From NCBI GenBank assembly GCA_018881555.1, contig JACAXG010000104.1:971775-1035774 (forward strand): 64,000 nucleotides of DNA, read 5' to 3'. Every line of letters starts with the position of its first letter. Position 1 is the stretch's first letter. The translations under genes and the position numbers were made by a program. The notes under the pieces are model-generated. The model had not been told where the DNA came from, searched no databases, and saw nothing but the letters and a program-made list of their open reading frames with translations. Of the stretch, positions 11,339-25,800 are shown in pieces. The stretch is from Amblyornis subalaris. Lineage: Eukaryota > Chordata > Aves > Passeriformes > Ptilonorhynchidae.

Positions 11339-13021
11339 CTGTAAAGAATATCAAATACTATTAAAAATTGTTCTGAAAATAGATACAATTCAGAAACATT
11401 GTAACAGATATTGTAGAAGGTGCAGAATTAATCTCCAAGCGGTAGCACAGAGGATTCAGTAGCAGAAACAAAACTCCAGAGCCTGCAGACACTGTAGGAG
11501 TGACACGCTTTGGCTGTAACCACACCGTGACAGCTGCTGGCTACAAAAGAAGCTGGTGGCCAGTTTCTACAGTAACACTGGATCCTGCCTTCAGGGAGGT
11601 CATGTGCCTGCCTCCTTCTGCTATACCGAGTGCAGCATTAAGAGAGCAAAAGCAAAACCCGTGTCTGGCTGCATGCACAGTGGGAAGAGTATTAGCTGTC
11701 TTCTCTTTACCATTGAAAGTCCTTACCCAGTGGAACTGTGAGCAAGCCTGTCTCCAAAGGCACCAGGCAGGGAGCACAAACTCTAAGCTGCAGCCCTCCT
11801 CTGCCCATAGCCTGGAAAAGATGGTGCTCTGTGCATATCATCAGGGGGTGCAGGGGAGAGCATCACACAAGTGGGTCAGAGGGGAACCTTTTCCTCAGCT
11901 TGTCTGAACTGGCACAGCACCAGTGGCTACATCATGTGTTGCCTAGTACCAGACCCAAGTAAGAACGACTCCTGTACCTCTGCTATGGATCCTGCATGCA
12001 CACTGAAGTGGCATGAAGGAGTTCTACACATCAAGGTGCTAGGGCTTTTGTATCTTCCAGAAAGGAGGATGGGTAGCACAACTGTCTAAATAAATTCCTT
12101 TAGGATAAGACAGAGATTTACACAAAGGGAGTGGGTAGAGAATGTCAGACCTAGACCTGGAAATATGTGCCCTACTAATGCCTGGGGGTTTCGGACAGCT
12201 TGTGCATTAGTGGAGGGATGCATGGTCCAAATGAAACAAAGTCTGACTGAGGGGGCTGTGTTCCAAGGAAAATACACTAACACACTGCTAGACCATCAAA
12301 CACACTATGCCCTTACACGAACTCACTTGCTTAATCAAGTGGTGTGACTATCAGTTACAAGGCTGACTGAGCCAAATCCAGCCCTCCCCATCATAAGCCT
12401 TACCATTCACCTCCCTGCACCACAGCCATCATCAGCCTCAGTTGCTACACAGCAGTGTAACTCAGTGTACTAATTAGTGACAGATCGCTTAGCTGATCTG
12501 AATTAAAAGTAAGCCCCTTCTTCTGGAGTTTTCTTTTGAATGCATTTGTTTCAATGACCACTTAATGGTGGGACTTAAGAGCCACTTGTACCAGCCAGCT
12601 GTAATCAGCAAAGGGGACTGGGAGTAGGGGCAGGCTTGGATTTCATCACCAGCCTGTGCCTCAGGAGCCACCACCTCATCACATCACATCCGAACAGCAC
12701 ACACAGTTTACATGTCTCTGGTAACACACTGCCTGCTCACACTGACCATCAGGAGGGACCAAAACCACAGTCACCACATGCTATCACCTTTCTGCAAGCT
12801 GCCAAAGTACATCAAAGCTGAGTGCAAAGTTTAAACTAAAGCTGTAACTAAAGCTGTGTTTTCACATCAAAAAGAACCCCGCAGTAACACCAGTATAAGA
12901 CATTCTCTTCTCTGTCCCTTATGCCTGCAATGTGTCTCTGCTACTGCCAACACCCCAGTGTACGGAACTGATAGAGCAGGGGAAATACATGTTAAAGGGC
13001 TTTTTTGTTTTAGTGTTGTTG

Positions 13022-13038
13022 TTTTTTTTTTTTTTTTT
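13022..13038. repeat. Poly-T tract
   Basis: About 17 consecutive T after a T/G-rich run. It is a simple homopolymer with no retroposon body recognised beside it. Confidence 0.9.
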
Positions 13039-16000
13039 CTAACTGGGTCAGCCCCTTTATCCACTCCAGTGTGGTCACACATCCAGTTGTTTCAGCACAA
13101 ATGGGGAAATCGCCTACCACAATGCAGGGGTGAGAACGAACCACAGGTGGTATCAGCAGAGATACCTCAGGCTAGCATTTCTGCTGACCTGAGAATGTGA
13201 GACCGCACTACTGCATTTCCAAACACAGTCTATTTTAATGGTCTAGATGAAGCCTAGAACATTAAACAAAGACAGCTGACTTTGGGGCTCAAGGCAGTGT
13301 CCAAACAGAGAGAGGATTCATAAAGTTACGCTTGGATGACCAAATTTCCTTGCAATTTCTAATACACTGAAAAAAAAAAAATCTCATGACTGTGATAACC
13401 CAGTGCTCTACATACGTTTGGCTTGGCTCACACAAACCACACAGAAGAAAGCTATTACTCCAACTGACCCATTTCCTACTTGCACTCTGCTGCTGCAAGA
13501 TTGCTCTCTGCAGTACCTCAACACTCCCACACCTTCCAATTTTAAATCACTGCAGGTGATGTCCTGTGGGAGTTGCCTTACAGTATATGGCTGTTGTGCA
13601 AGTTAGGTCTGCCCTCAAGTTATTGCAACCTGCCCACTCATCAGTGTTCAGATGGTTCAGATTTTTAAATCAGCATTCTTCACCCATCTGAACTGCTTTC
13701 ATCTCTTTTTATCATTTTCCCTGATGTGTTTCCCCAGCACTTTTCAACACGTGGCTTCCAAACCACTGTGTAAGTTAGTCTTTGCTCAGTCAGTTGTTTC
13801 TCTTGCTGAATATACATTTCTTACAGGATCTGCAATGGAAGCATCTCGCATGATCTTTTTAACAGATAAGCTTGCAGGAAGTCAAAGTTATAAAGGAAGA
13901 GGTCACTAATATTTTCCACTGAGTCATGTAGCAAGTCCAGACACAATTTAAGGATAATCTGTAACAAAATCTTACATTTCTCCCCCCAAGTTTGTTGTAT
14001 CTTGTAACCAGAAGTTAATAAGAAATAGAAAGGTTTATTCTTAACGCAGGCGCGAGACTACAGAAATTTCTAACTGTCTGTGATTGCATGTGTTTGACAC
14101 AGCAGAGTGCCTCAGCATAAAAAATTAGTAAAGACTCCTAAATTCAGTATTCAGGTTACCATCTGAAAAAGGACTGAGAAGCATTATTAATTATTTTTAA
14201 ATTAAACCAATATCTGCCCCCCCAACCCTCCACAACACTTATGTCATGAAAGCACACTCATCTTGGTCAGCATGCACATATAAAAATGCATATGATTACC
14301 TTCTTTGTGCAGCAAAAAAACTCCCATGTAAAACAAAAAACAGCATACAACAGTATATTTGTCAACACTGCAAGCAAAAGGAAAGGCACCAGTGAGAATA
14401 AATCCAAAAACTTTACACATTAACTACCACAGAAGCTTATCTGCAATTCCTTGTTGCAAGAGGGGCCTCGAAAAGGATACCCAAATCTCTTGAAGACTGG
14501 AGCTATGCAGGGAAATCTCTGTGCTGCTTTAATGTTTTTTTGCTCACAAGAAATGCCTTGTGCCCCAGCAGTACAGCTGAGCTGCAAGCACATTCAAGGT
14601 CATTACTGTATTAGTTGCAAGAGGACCTCTACAACCTCACAGGATCTTGAAAGCTTCATGTGAAAAGCTGCACTAAGTTCAGAGAAATATCAGTTTATCT
14701 TATCTCCCTCTACACTAAACATGCAGTCCTCTCCTCCTCAGCCCTTGCAGCTTCTCACACCTGACAGTCCCTGGCTTTGAAAATGTTTGGGAGGANAGGG
14801 CAGCCCTTTCGCATGCTCCCCACCACCTTCCTGCTGGCAGCAGATTCCTCTGCTGCTCACAGGGGTATCTTCCTCAGTACCTTCTGGGTATGCACTTGGA
14901 TTCATGCCCTCTGCTGCTGAAGGCAGCACATCTCAGTTGCAAAGAGAAAAACATCTGAGTACGAAACCAGAAATGACGATTGCAACGAATTACACTTGCT
15001 AAATAAATAAAAACAGGTGGTTTCATGGGTGTAATTACTTAAGTCCACTGGAAGCTTCAGGAATAAGCTTCCATCTCTTTTATCTGTACTCAACATACAG
15101 CTTTCAAACTGTTAAAGCAATTCTACGCAAGTTTTTAAATTATCATTGTCTCCAACTTCACCCTCCTGCCATAATAATCCTCCCTACTTACAGACCACTG
15201 GAGTCAAAGCTGCTGCTGAGGAGAAGAGAGGAATAAGTCTACCCCTGGGGGAAACACCCAGGACTTAACCCAACCCAGCTTCCTCTTCAGCAGGAGTGAT
15301 AAGCCTGTTTGCCCCAGAGGCTGAAGACCTCATTTTCCTACATATCTCCTTTCTGATGGGCTCTTTCAATCATTAACTGATTTAAGGATATGGAGAACGG
15401 CTTTTTTCCTTTCCCAGTCTGGTTGTTCACACAAAAGCCCTGGAAAACATCAGGCAAGGTACAAACCAGTGAAGTAGACAGAAAGGGAAGACTTACTTAT
15501 TTACTTAATAGAAGTATTAGCAGCAGCTATGAAAAAGAAAGGCAAACCCCAATGGTATCTTTGAGGCATCCCAGGAAATAAAGCCAATTCCCCAGTGGAA
15601 ATTAAATGCCAATTTTCCAGAAGCGGCACCCACTTGTGGGAAATTTCATTTTGCCATGCTAAGATGCAAGAAACCAATGAGTTCCCCCTTTCTTTATAAA
15701 GCCCATTGTTTTGCAACAAGAAGCACTTTTCATTTTTCTGAAGTAGGCCTCCTGACTNTTTCTTAAATGAGAAGAGATGGATAAGGGAGATTTTTTTAAT
15801 TCCTTTGAAACATTCCTTCCTTTCAACACTGTCTATTGTTAAAATTAATTTGTACAGACCCTGGCAGCTCAGAGGTCAGGATGGTTCAAGTTGATGTGCT
15901 AAGATGTGCACTGTTATGTTAAACAGGGTTTTTCTTGGCTGCAGCTTTGCAGCGAAGGTCACCGTAGGGTTATTTGGGGTAGCAAATGTTAGCTGTGGGC

Positions 16001-19000
16001 AACCATTCCCAAAGGGCTGAGAATCAGACCAAGGTTTATTTGATGGAAAGCTTAGGCGGCCTGAAGAGATAGCAAATGCTCCGTTAGTTTGCTTCATCTC
16101 TTAGTCAGCTAATTCCCCAGTATTAAGAAACCTCTGGCATAGGGCAAGACAGCTGGAGGCTGCATTTCCAGGGTGGGGAATACACTCATCCTCTCATGTG
16201 GGAAGTGCCAAATTGGTTTTAGTGTTATCACATCATTTCTGCGGTGGAAGCCATACAGTAGGGCAGCAACAGACAGGCAAGCCTGTGGGGAGTGGTGACT
16301 GCCAAAAGATGTATATTAGTCCATGGATGGCCTGGGCATTTGTCTTATTGGCTGTGATTAGGCCCCCTAATTAATGAATCTCTTTTGGACAACTTCCTTG
16401 TTAGTCCCGATAAATCTGGCTCTTTCCTTCAGTGTTATTCAGAGGAGTCAAGCTGCATTCAGTATTTTTTGTGGCAACCTAAGAAACTGTGTTCTGAAAT
16501 AAAGAAAAACATCCAAAGAAATCTGAAGTAGGATTATTTTTTTTCCAATATTGCCTTTTAAATCTATATTTAATTATCTACTTAAGAGAAAATTCCTTGG
16601 GAGGTATTCAAATAATGGTATTGCTAACCTGAATCACCTACTAAAAGTGAGCCAGGTGTCCCCAAGTCAGAGCATTTGGAAAGCACTGGTAGATCTGCAA
16701 AAAGCAGGTTTTTGCTTCTGAGGATGCAGGCAGGCAGTGTGTCTGTTCTTAGGTCCTCTGATAAAACCNAGGATTTCAAGTTAAAGGGGGTGGGAACGAA
16801 GTGACTTTTTTTTATTTACTTTTACTAATGACCCATTTCCAGGAGCTGAGGCTGTAAGAAAATTGCCAAATATAGTGAAACATGCAGTAAAACTCGAGCT
16901 AGCAACCCGGAAGCTGGAGAAATGCTCAGTGGGGTTTCTGCCAAGGAACATGTCCTAGATTATTCTGTAGGAGCATGGGGGCTTAGATGCATCANTTTCT
17001 GGGGTTTAGTGGAAGGTCAAAGTTCTATGCATCTGATATCTAGTCTCCATGCTCCATCATCAAGTTCAAGCTGCCTGGCATTGAAGCCAGCGATCACTTT
17101 CCCACAGCCCACAGACCACATACTGGTTGTCCGAGTGTGGGCTGACAGGAGAGAAGTAAAAATAGCCATACCAGCTCTTAGCCTTCACATGCAGACTTTC
17201 CCACCACCANTGGAAATGTTTAACACAGCAACAATGGTCAGGGAAAACCTGGTTTCCCAGTGACTGACTGCACCTTGCAGGTTAACCTCCACTTACCCAA
17301 CCAGCAGCAGCTTTTCTCAGGAGCCATGAGAGCAACTCTCACTCTGACATGCCCTGAGATTCGCCACTCCAGCCAGGATTTCCTCAAAAATTTCAGGTCA
17401 GGGCAGACAACTGAACCTCTTAGTCTTTTCCAGACTACTTAGGAGCTGACCAGAGTCTTGTTATTCTAACTGAGGGTTTCTATAGAAATGTACTACATAC
17501 CACTTCATGTGAAATTCAGTACAACTTCAGTTTAAATCACTTCCAGACTCTTCAATCAAAACTATAAAGGGGCAGAAGCATCACGCAGTTGTGTGAAACA
17601 AGCAGTTTTCACAACATAACTCAAATCACCCCCTACAGCCTCTCAAGGAGCCCCTCACATAGCCATGTACTACCTGCACTCAGCTGTATCTCCTTCTGAC
17701 CCCTTTTTTAGCCATTTGCTCTTGCCACACCTTTGCTGTGTCCTGGCCCTGTTCATAGCAAGATGCAGAGGTTCAAGGCTGCTTCNAGTTGCCGCAAATG
17801 CCAGCAGAGCTTGGTTCCACCAGGGGACACGGGTGCAGAAACCACCACTTTGGCCAGTCCCTAGCATGCCCTCACACACAGTAAAGAAGCAGATGAAGTA
17901 TCTTTACTGCCCTTGCAGATCTACCAGCTGGGTGTTTTGGATGGGTTTTGGTCATATTGCAGCTGCTACAGCACTGTCTCTTGATCCAAACAGCAGGGAA
18001 AAAAAATCCACTCATACCTACATCAGTTTAAAACCACCAAAAATATCCAAAGACAGTGCAAGCCACTTTTCCAAAGTGAAATTCAGTATGCCACTGCATG
18101 GAGGGATCCAGCTTTGTACAAACACCATCCCATCTGGCTCTCCTCTCACACCTCAGTAGTTCCTCCGCAGATCAAACCACAGAGCCCCACGTGGTTTTTC
18201 TGTGCTACCTCTGTGCAGCTCTCCTCCCTCGTACAAACTGCAGGTTGCAGAGGAACTGCAGTTGTTCCTAGGGAATCTGATCACCATCAAGGTCCTGGGA
18301 AGCCAAATGCTGTGCAGACTGAAATAGCAAGCTGCCTGGAGATAAAAGCCGGGTGTGGAAACGAGGTGACCAGACTGATGGCCATCAGTTACTTGCACAT
18401 CCTCCACGCATACATAATCACCTTATTAAGGTATTTAGTTTTATTCCTGCAGTGAGGTCAATGAGGAGGAAGTGAGTAGTACACCAACACAGGGAGGGAG
18501 AAGCAAGGGCTGGGGGAGGCTGGGGCACTGGGCCAAGAGAGAAGGAAGCCTGGCTGCAGGGCAGCATGGAGGGCAGGAAGGCAGAGAGACTGAAAATAAA
18601 CTATGCCCGTAGTGCTAGTGGAGGAGCAAAACAACACCTGCCAGAGGCAGTGACACCTCAGCACCACAGGGGTGAGAACTGGAAGTGAAAACTTCCTCCC
18701 ACCAGAATGATCACATCCTTCCCTTTGGGGAAGCACTGGGAGAGTCTTGCTACTGCTGAGTGAAGTCTCTGGACCTGAGCATCCTACTCTATTCCTCCCA
18801 AGATGGGAAAGAAGGCATCATGTTCCTTCAGCAGATGGGAAGCCTAGGTGAGCAGCAGGACCCTCACTGTCTCTTTCACCCTTATTCTGGACAGGCAGTC
18901 CCAGGTCAATGGGCTGCTTCCTGCCACTCCTGTGACTGGGAAAGGGGACCCTGGGGCACTGACCCTGCTCCTTGCAGGTGGAGCACAGCCCTTGCACCAG

Positions 19001-22000
19001 GGCGCTTTTGGACTGAGCTTTGCAATGGATCAGCACCCAAAAGAGCTGCACATATTTTCCCTGTGAATGTTACTTCACACCCCATGCAGAGATGCTCCAA
19101 AATACAGGCATGAATGGTGCCTGAGGACACACAACACAAGCAGGAGTTTATGCCCAACTTCAGCACAGCCCGGCTTTCTGTGGGACTTATTCTTCCCCGC
19201 CCACAGAATAAGGTTTTAATCCCAATCCCTCCTGCAAAAGCAGAGTTCAGAAGCAGCCTGTGCTTATTTTCTGTTGTCATGTGTAACTGAACAGGATGGC
19301 AGGAACCTCTTAATGCCCCAAAACAAGACAGAGAGGTGCAGAGAAATGGATAATACTACTCAGTGTCTAATAGAAGAAAAAAAATCCAGCCAAAATACAT
19401 AACTGTACTTGGTTCCCCTCCCTCTTTTTAAGGGACAGCTTTTGATACCATACTTGCAAAAACACGTAATTTAAAAAAGGAAGGAAGTGCTTTGAGGGTT
19501 TTTTATTTAAAGCTTGACAGGATAAACGAATCACAGTCTCATTAAATCACACAAATCTCAGGCTGCACACAAGACTAAACCACGAGAAATAGGACATTAC
19601 AAATCCTCATGCAGTTCTACACTTCCAGCACAACAGCTCATTTTATTTCTGCTCTTGGCAAGGTTAGAATAAAAGGCTTCTTTTCTTTGCTCCATAAATG
19701 TTTTTAGATGCTATATTACTTGAACTTAACACAGCAGTAATTGCTCTGGAAAAGGGCAATCTGAATTGCTTCCTTAAAGAAGGAAACATTTATACTAATA
19801 CACACATGAACAGAGAGCACAGTTACAAAAGACCTGTTTCAATCCCATCACAAAAAACTTGACCAAATTCACTAACTCTTCCAGGCAGAAGTGATTGGAG
19901 AATTTTGATTTTCCACTCTAAAGCAACAGCATTTCTGAGATATACTGATTATCCACATCTCTATGTAGCAGTACATTTTACATCTGCCAAGTGTGTTCTT
20001 ACTGTATGTTTCTAACACTCTAGGCACAGTTTTGCTCTCGTTTTAGTTACTAACTTCNTTGTTAGATGGTAGTTTATCTTTTTACATTTGTTCCAGAAAG
20101 CAAGCAACTCAGCCCTTGTTTAAAAACTTTAATATAGAACAATGTTAAACAAATTGTTCCCTATTTCTCAGCTCTAGTTCAGTGCCAATTCCTATTTGTT
20201 TTTGTTAGCAAAATAATTCTAGACAGATATTTAGAAAATTATCATTGTTAACATCTCATTTCTATACACATATATATACATACAAACAACATGACTTCTA
20301 TGTGCTTATTTGCCTTAGTCTAAAAGCTTGAATGAAAAGTTTTCCCCTGGAAGAAGGCCTGCCAAACTGAAGGATGAAGTCAGTTTAGCCCTTGTTACAT
20401 TACAAGCTAAAAATGAAATTTCCTGGACTGAAACAATTTTTCCCCCTTTTTTGTATATTTTAATACTTAACATGACTATGCTGATAATAAGCCAGCTTAC
20501 ACTAGCTGGGATGTTTTGTTTGGCTTCATAAAGCAAAATACAGTGGTATTAATATTGCCCCCCCCCTTTTTTCCTCTCCATTTTGGCACTGTTTTATGCA
20601 TTGCTCTAGGCAATATTAGTTTAAACTATGACTAGATCAACAGAAATCTCTTCTGTGAGGCATACAGCTGTTTGTAACCTGACATGAACCACTGGAATCT
20701 GAATCCTACCTGTCTGAAAATTTTGCCAAGAAACAGGATCTCTAGCAACTACCAACATGAAACTAGTAAAAGCNATAGTGACAAACTAAGGTTGTTGGCT
20801 GAGTGCTTCATAGCTTTCCCCTTTGTGCAGTCATTGATGCCCATGTGCAGCACACGGGAAGTCTCTTCTCCCAGCACTTGCCATTCACTCCCTACAAATA
20901 CAACTGACTTTTCCAGGTTGAAGGTAGCAAAAAAAAATTAGGGTCTCTGAAAGCTCTGACACCATCAAAACAGTGAGAAACTGAGGCAAGTGAGAAGTAA
21001 GACAGAGCAAATAAGGTTATTTGCATTAGTTGTTTTTGTTATAAAAGTTAGAAAGATGGGATAAGATTGAGACCATCCTCACTGGATGTAACTATGGAAT
21101 TACAATTTGATGGTAATTTTCACCATCATAAGAGACAACAAAACNGAAAACCTTGTATTTTGAGATCTACAGGCTACTACAGATGAATCTGTGAAAGAGT
21201 AAATACTTTACTTTCCAAGATACTTGGCAGAGTTTGTTGTTGTGCCTTTAGAGTAAAGTCTCAGTTTAAATACTGACTTTGAAAGCTGAAGCTAACCAGT
21301 ATACAGGTAATATATTCCCTTCCTTCAGTTGTTCAGCAGGTGGGATTATCAAAATTTTAATTAAAATATTTTTTAGTATTTCAAATGCTGGCTATGCTTG
21401 TCTTGGTTTTCAGCCAATACGAAGGCCTTTGAAATATCACCGAATTCATTAAAAAGCCCTCCTTCTAAGACTGCCTTTAAGTAGCCAAGACATGCAAATC
21501 TCTGCCTGTCTTTTGCACACTCTGTTTAGAAGATGTAGATGCATCTGCTAAGAAGGTGCAGATGAAGTGCATCCTCTCGCCCAGCACAGAGCATAGCCAC
21601 CCTCTCATCAAGATGTCAGAAACATCCAAAACTCTTTCTTCCTCTCCTCTCCTCTCTTGCTGCACACTGACAACTCAGCATCCATGGGAACAGACCCCTC
21701 ACAGCTATGGCAAGGAGTGGCTGGGGTGTGCCCACACTCTCCTAGCAAACCCACCTGCTTGCATTCCCAGGGAGCCTCTTCTGAGACACTGCTTGCTTAT
21801 CTTCAGGTTCGTGGCCTTTCCAGGAAACATGAGTTTTCCTTCACTGTGGCACCATCTGCCATTTAGGAATGCTACTGGCAACACTCAGGCCAACCATTTG
21901 AAAAATGGAAAAAAAAGGAAAAAAAGTTTGCAAGGATGGAGATGAAACATTTATGTGGTTTTACCCCTTGCCTAGGATAATACAGCCCCAACCCTTGCCT

Positions 22001-22736
22001 GCAGCTTTTAAGTGCTAAAGGCACCGGGCAAGTAATAAAGTGAAGCCAATTCACTGCCCTAAATCAATCAGAAGAAGGTTTTCTCTGCCAACATGAAAAG
22101 ACTGTTCTGAAAAAGAAATCTTTGTTTTAACATAGATTAATTCCTTAGCAACACCCAATCCTGTCAAACGTACTCTGCTGATGGGGTTCAGTCTTCCTTC
22201 AATCCCATTCAGACACTAAATAAATGGGGAAAAAAAATTAGTCTGATCTAAAAACGAATGCTTAATGTTTCTAACATTTTCAGGATTCTTGCTTTTATTT
22301 CCTGATTTACATCTATACTTCTAGTCAGCATGTTATTAGAGATGTTTTACTAGCAGCTAAAACTTCTATAGCAGATACAGACTATAGTACACAGGATGAC
22401 TACAAGCAAAGCAAAATTTTCCTACTTTCATCAGGCTGGGTTGTTGGTTTTTTTTTAATGTTGGAGAAAAATGCATTGAAGTTCATAAAAAAGATGGGCA
22501 TAAAAATGCAAATAGATATATTAGTAGCAATCATAAATGATGCCAAGCAGTGACGAGACTCTTGTTCTGGTGTTCAGCTGTGTTCAATTACTCCAAATTC
22601 TTTCAAATTTTTCAGTATCTACACAAAACATTTTGTTGTGCTTTTGTTTGTCTGCTCTAGTAAAAGAGTAAAATTCTTATGACTCAGTATTTGGACATGA
22701 GGCAGTAACAGCAAGGTGCTGGTGGTCTACCTGGCA

Positions 22737-22822
22737 GGTAGGAAATTTCCTACCATGGCAGGCAGGAAACCTGCCACTAGTAGTAAACCTATCAATCACC
22801 AAACCCAATTTGGTGAATTGAT
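22737..22822. repeat. Cluster of three adjacent inverted repeats
   Basis: Three palindromic units follow one another. The first is a perfect 18-bp palindrome GGTAGGAAATTTCCTACC (22737-22754). The second is a 6-bp stem GGCAGG-AAA-CCTGCC (22761-22775). The third is a 13-bp stem with a one-base bulge, ATCAATCACCAAA (22791-22803) against TTTGGTGAATTGAT (22809-22822). I recognise no repeat family. It could be the remnant of a palindromic DNA transposon or a hairpin-forming site. Confidence 0.75.
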
Positions 22823-25800
22823 TATACCGAATTTACCATTCCAATAAAGCAGAAGAAACTCTATATGGGAACGGTATATATGTTTTAATCCATTTTAATG
22901 CATAGTATAATTTCATAGTACTNCCAGTAACTGTAGTGAATTTTATTATATAAATCCTCCAAATGTGAAACCTGATATTACATCTAACAGACCCTGGAGG
23001 GTCATGAGAGACACCAGGGGATTCCCAGGGAGTAATGGCACAGCTCTGTGTGCTCCCATTACCCCACCTGTGCATTGATGCAAAGCTACAGGAGAATTCT
23101 GTAGCACCTCACAATCCTGAAGTGACATTTAAGTAGAGAGATATAAAGATTTTAAGATGAATTTATGAGCAGCTGTAGACTGGTCTACTTACAAACCGCA
23201 TTTATTCAAACGTATCTTGTACCTCAAATTCTGCTTTTCCATTTAAAGAGCCCAAATCTGTGAACAGTAACAGCCACATGAGCAGCATAAAAAAATGAGC
23301 ACTACTGAGCATTTCTTAAACAAGCAGGCAGACAGTATGTTGAATGAAAAGACATATTGTTTAAAGTTAGTTGGGGAGGAGTGAGTACCCACACCCACAG
23401 ATCCGAGGTCCATCTCTGAACCCAGAACCCCACTGACAGCATTTGCACACAACCAAGATCTCACTGCAAGTCAGGAATCTGGATACCATCACGATTTAGT
23501 CTAAATATACTGTGCTATTATAGATTTTTTTCTATTTTAACTCATTTTTCAGATTTCTAAACCTCTTCAGATTGCTCCAAAAGCAGTAGAAATTATTAAC
23601 AGTGAACTAATTTATGATGAAATGGACTTATCACACTAACTACAGATAATTTTTTTTAAGCTTTAATTGTTCAGATTTGATACAGCTCTTTAAGAATCCT
23701 ATCCAATGTGCTTTAATAAATCTCAATGGATAGTATTTATCTGACTTATTTACTAATTACTTCCAAATTACAAGTGTCCCTCAGGTCTGAATCATTTTTG
23801 ATGAAAGAATGAGCAGACTTTCATANCATGAGGGAAGAGAAATTAAAGGAGAAGAATTTGTACGGTTCAGATCAGGCTGATGGAAAGTTTGNTTTCTTTA
23901 AAGTGTTTTCTAACTTTATCACCACATGCAGTTAACAATTTGTATCTGCTACGTCTTCTATGCAATCGCCATGCCTGGGTCTCCTAGGGGTTTTTTAGTA
24001 AAAGGAGATAGTCACTAAAAGCTATGGCAAAAGCAGTATTCCAGACTGCAGATACCGTAAATGTCACAGTCTCCATAAAGAAACTGAGCATGAACAAGCA
24101 TATGAGGAATAATCACATATTTTCAAGACACTTAAACAGAACATGCCCAAGGGCACGCTGTAGAGGAGCCCATGTTCCCATCAGTGGGTAACGTATACAG
24201 TCTCCAGGAGTTGAAGAATTCAAGTTGATGTGAATTCTAATCTATCACTTTTCTGCCAAGCACACTGTTGTAAGAAACATGCACATTGGTGTCTTTAGTT
24301 TAAAATCAATTTCACTTGGCTTGGGCATCAGAGAATCAGGGAAAAATAGACTTTTAGTATATGATATTAGCTTTCTAAAAGCACTGTCTTTCTCGGAAAA
24401 TGTAACACTGTTAATATATTAAATACTTTATGTACTCTATGTACTTTCTCTACTGCTACTATTTCTCCAGCACTCAAGCCAGTGACTGATGACTCCAGGT
24501 AACAGTCACATGTGTCTTCTGGCATCACTATATCACTATAATCACCCCTTGATTTCCAAAACTTCCGAAGTAGTATCTCTATTCTGAACTGTCTCCAAGA
24601 CCTATGAACCAGTCACAATTGCTGCAAGTCTTGACCTAATTTGTCTTTCTCTTGATGACACTTTTATTTAGCACGTCTGTTTTCAAGTCACTTGACATTT
24701 TCCCTAAGTACTGTTCATACATGGGACTTGCAACTGTCTTCTTTTGTAACCTCACTTCAGATGGATGGAAAATAAATGAGGAGAATCTTTTGCTTAAAAA
24801 GATACTGCATTTCAAAGAACAAAAACATAACTTTTTTGTTTAGCAAATCTAAATGAAAAATTCAATTTCAGTTTACATCCCTGAGCCACAGAGGAACTGA
24901 TGTGGCATTGAATATTGCTTTCTGAGAAACTTGGGCAGCAGGGTAATGAGGAACTCTCTTGTTGCTCTGCTGTTACTGACCACACTTCTGCTTTATAACC
25001 AATTCCAAACAATTGCAGTGAGATATCACATATGAAGAGGCTGACTTTAATTTAGTGGTAAGGTAAGGAAGACTTCACACTCTATCACATATACTTACTG
25101 TGTAGATTTAGCACTCATAATATAGTTTTGAGTCACAAAACTCCAGTCCCTCTAAGAGCTTTCTTGCCTTTGCATGGCTGTATTATTGTCTGGCTGTTAA
25201 CGTTCCTGCCGCATTTACTTAAAATGTTAAAAGCCAGTAAATAAGGAACTAATATCAAGGATTCAAGGAGGAATTTTAATTATTTTAAAGTGCCATCCTT
25301 TTAAAATTATTCTTTAGAAAATAAGTGAGAAAATTCAGAAACAGGGTTAAGCGACCTCAATCAAAAAGCAAACTGCTGTGGGAAAACGCCTTTACTTTCT
25401 TGAGCTGGATCAGATGTCTATCTTAGCCATGCTGAATTTCTCAGCAGTCAAGGCTATGAATTACTATTGGCTGCTTGACTGATTAACCATGGTGCTGGTA
25501 TGCCTGAGACCTTCCAAACACAGCAGGGTTATTGCAGCAGTAGACAATACTATAATATTGCAGTATTACAGGCTTTGCAGTTTTCTATTCCTTCTCTCAG
25601 CTTGTGCAACGGGTTTATGAGACTCCTTGGAAACTTTCATCTGGGAGCAAAGGATGGAGTAGCATGAGTAGTAACTCAAAACTTTGCAGCTCTGCAGCCT
25701 GAAGAGCACAGACATACTATTTCTAGAAACATCAAGAAGATAAAAATTCTTTGAGGTGACCTCCTCCTTTGAGGCCCTGCTTACTGAAGGAACCTTACAG

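Noticed and set aside
17665..18159. 164-aa plus frame, longest outside the island and ST6GAL2
   Set aside because: Contains an N, has no domain or conserved motif, and is consistent with chance in a GC-moderate stretch.
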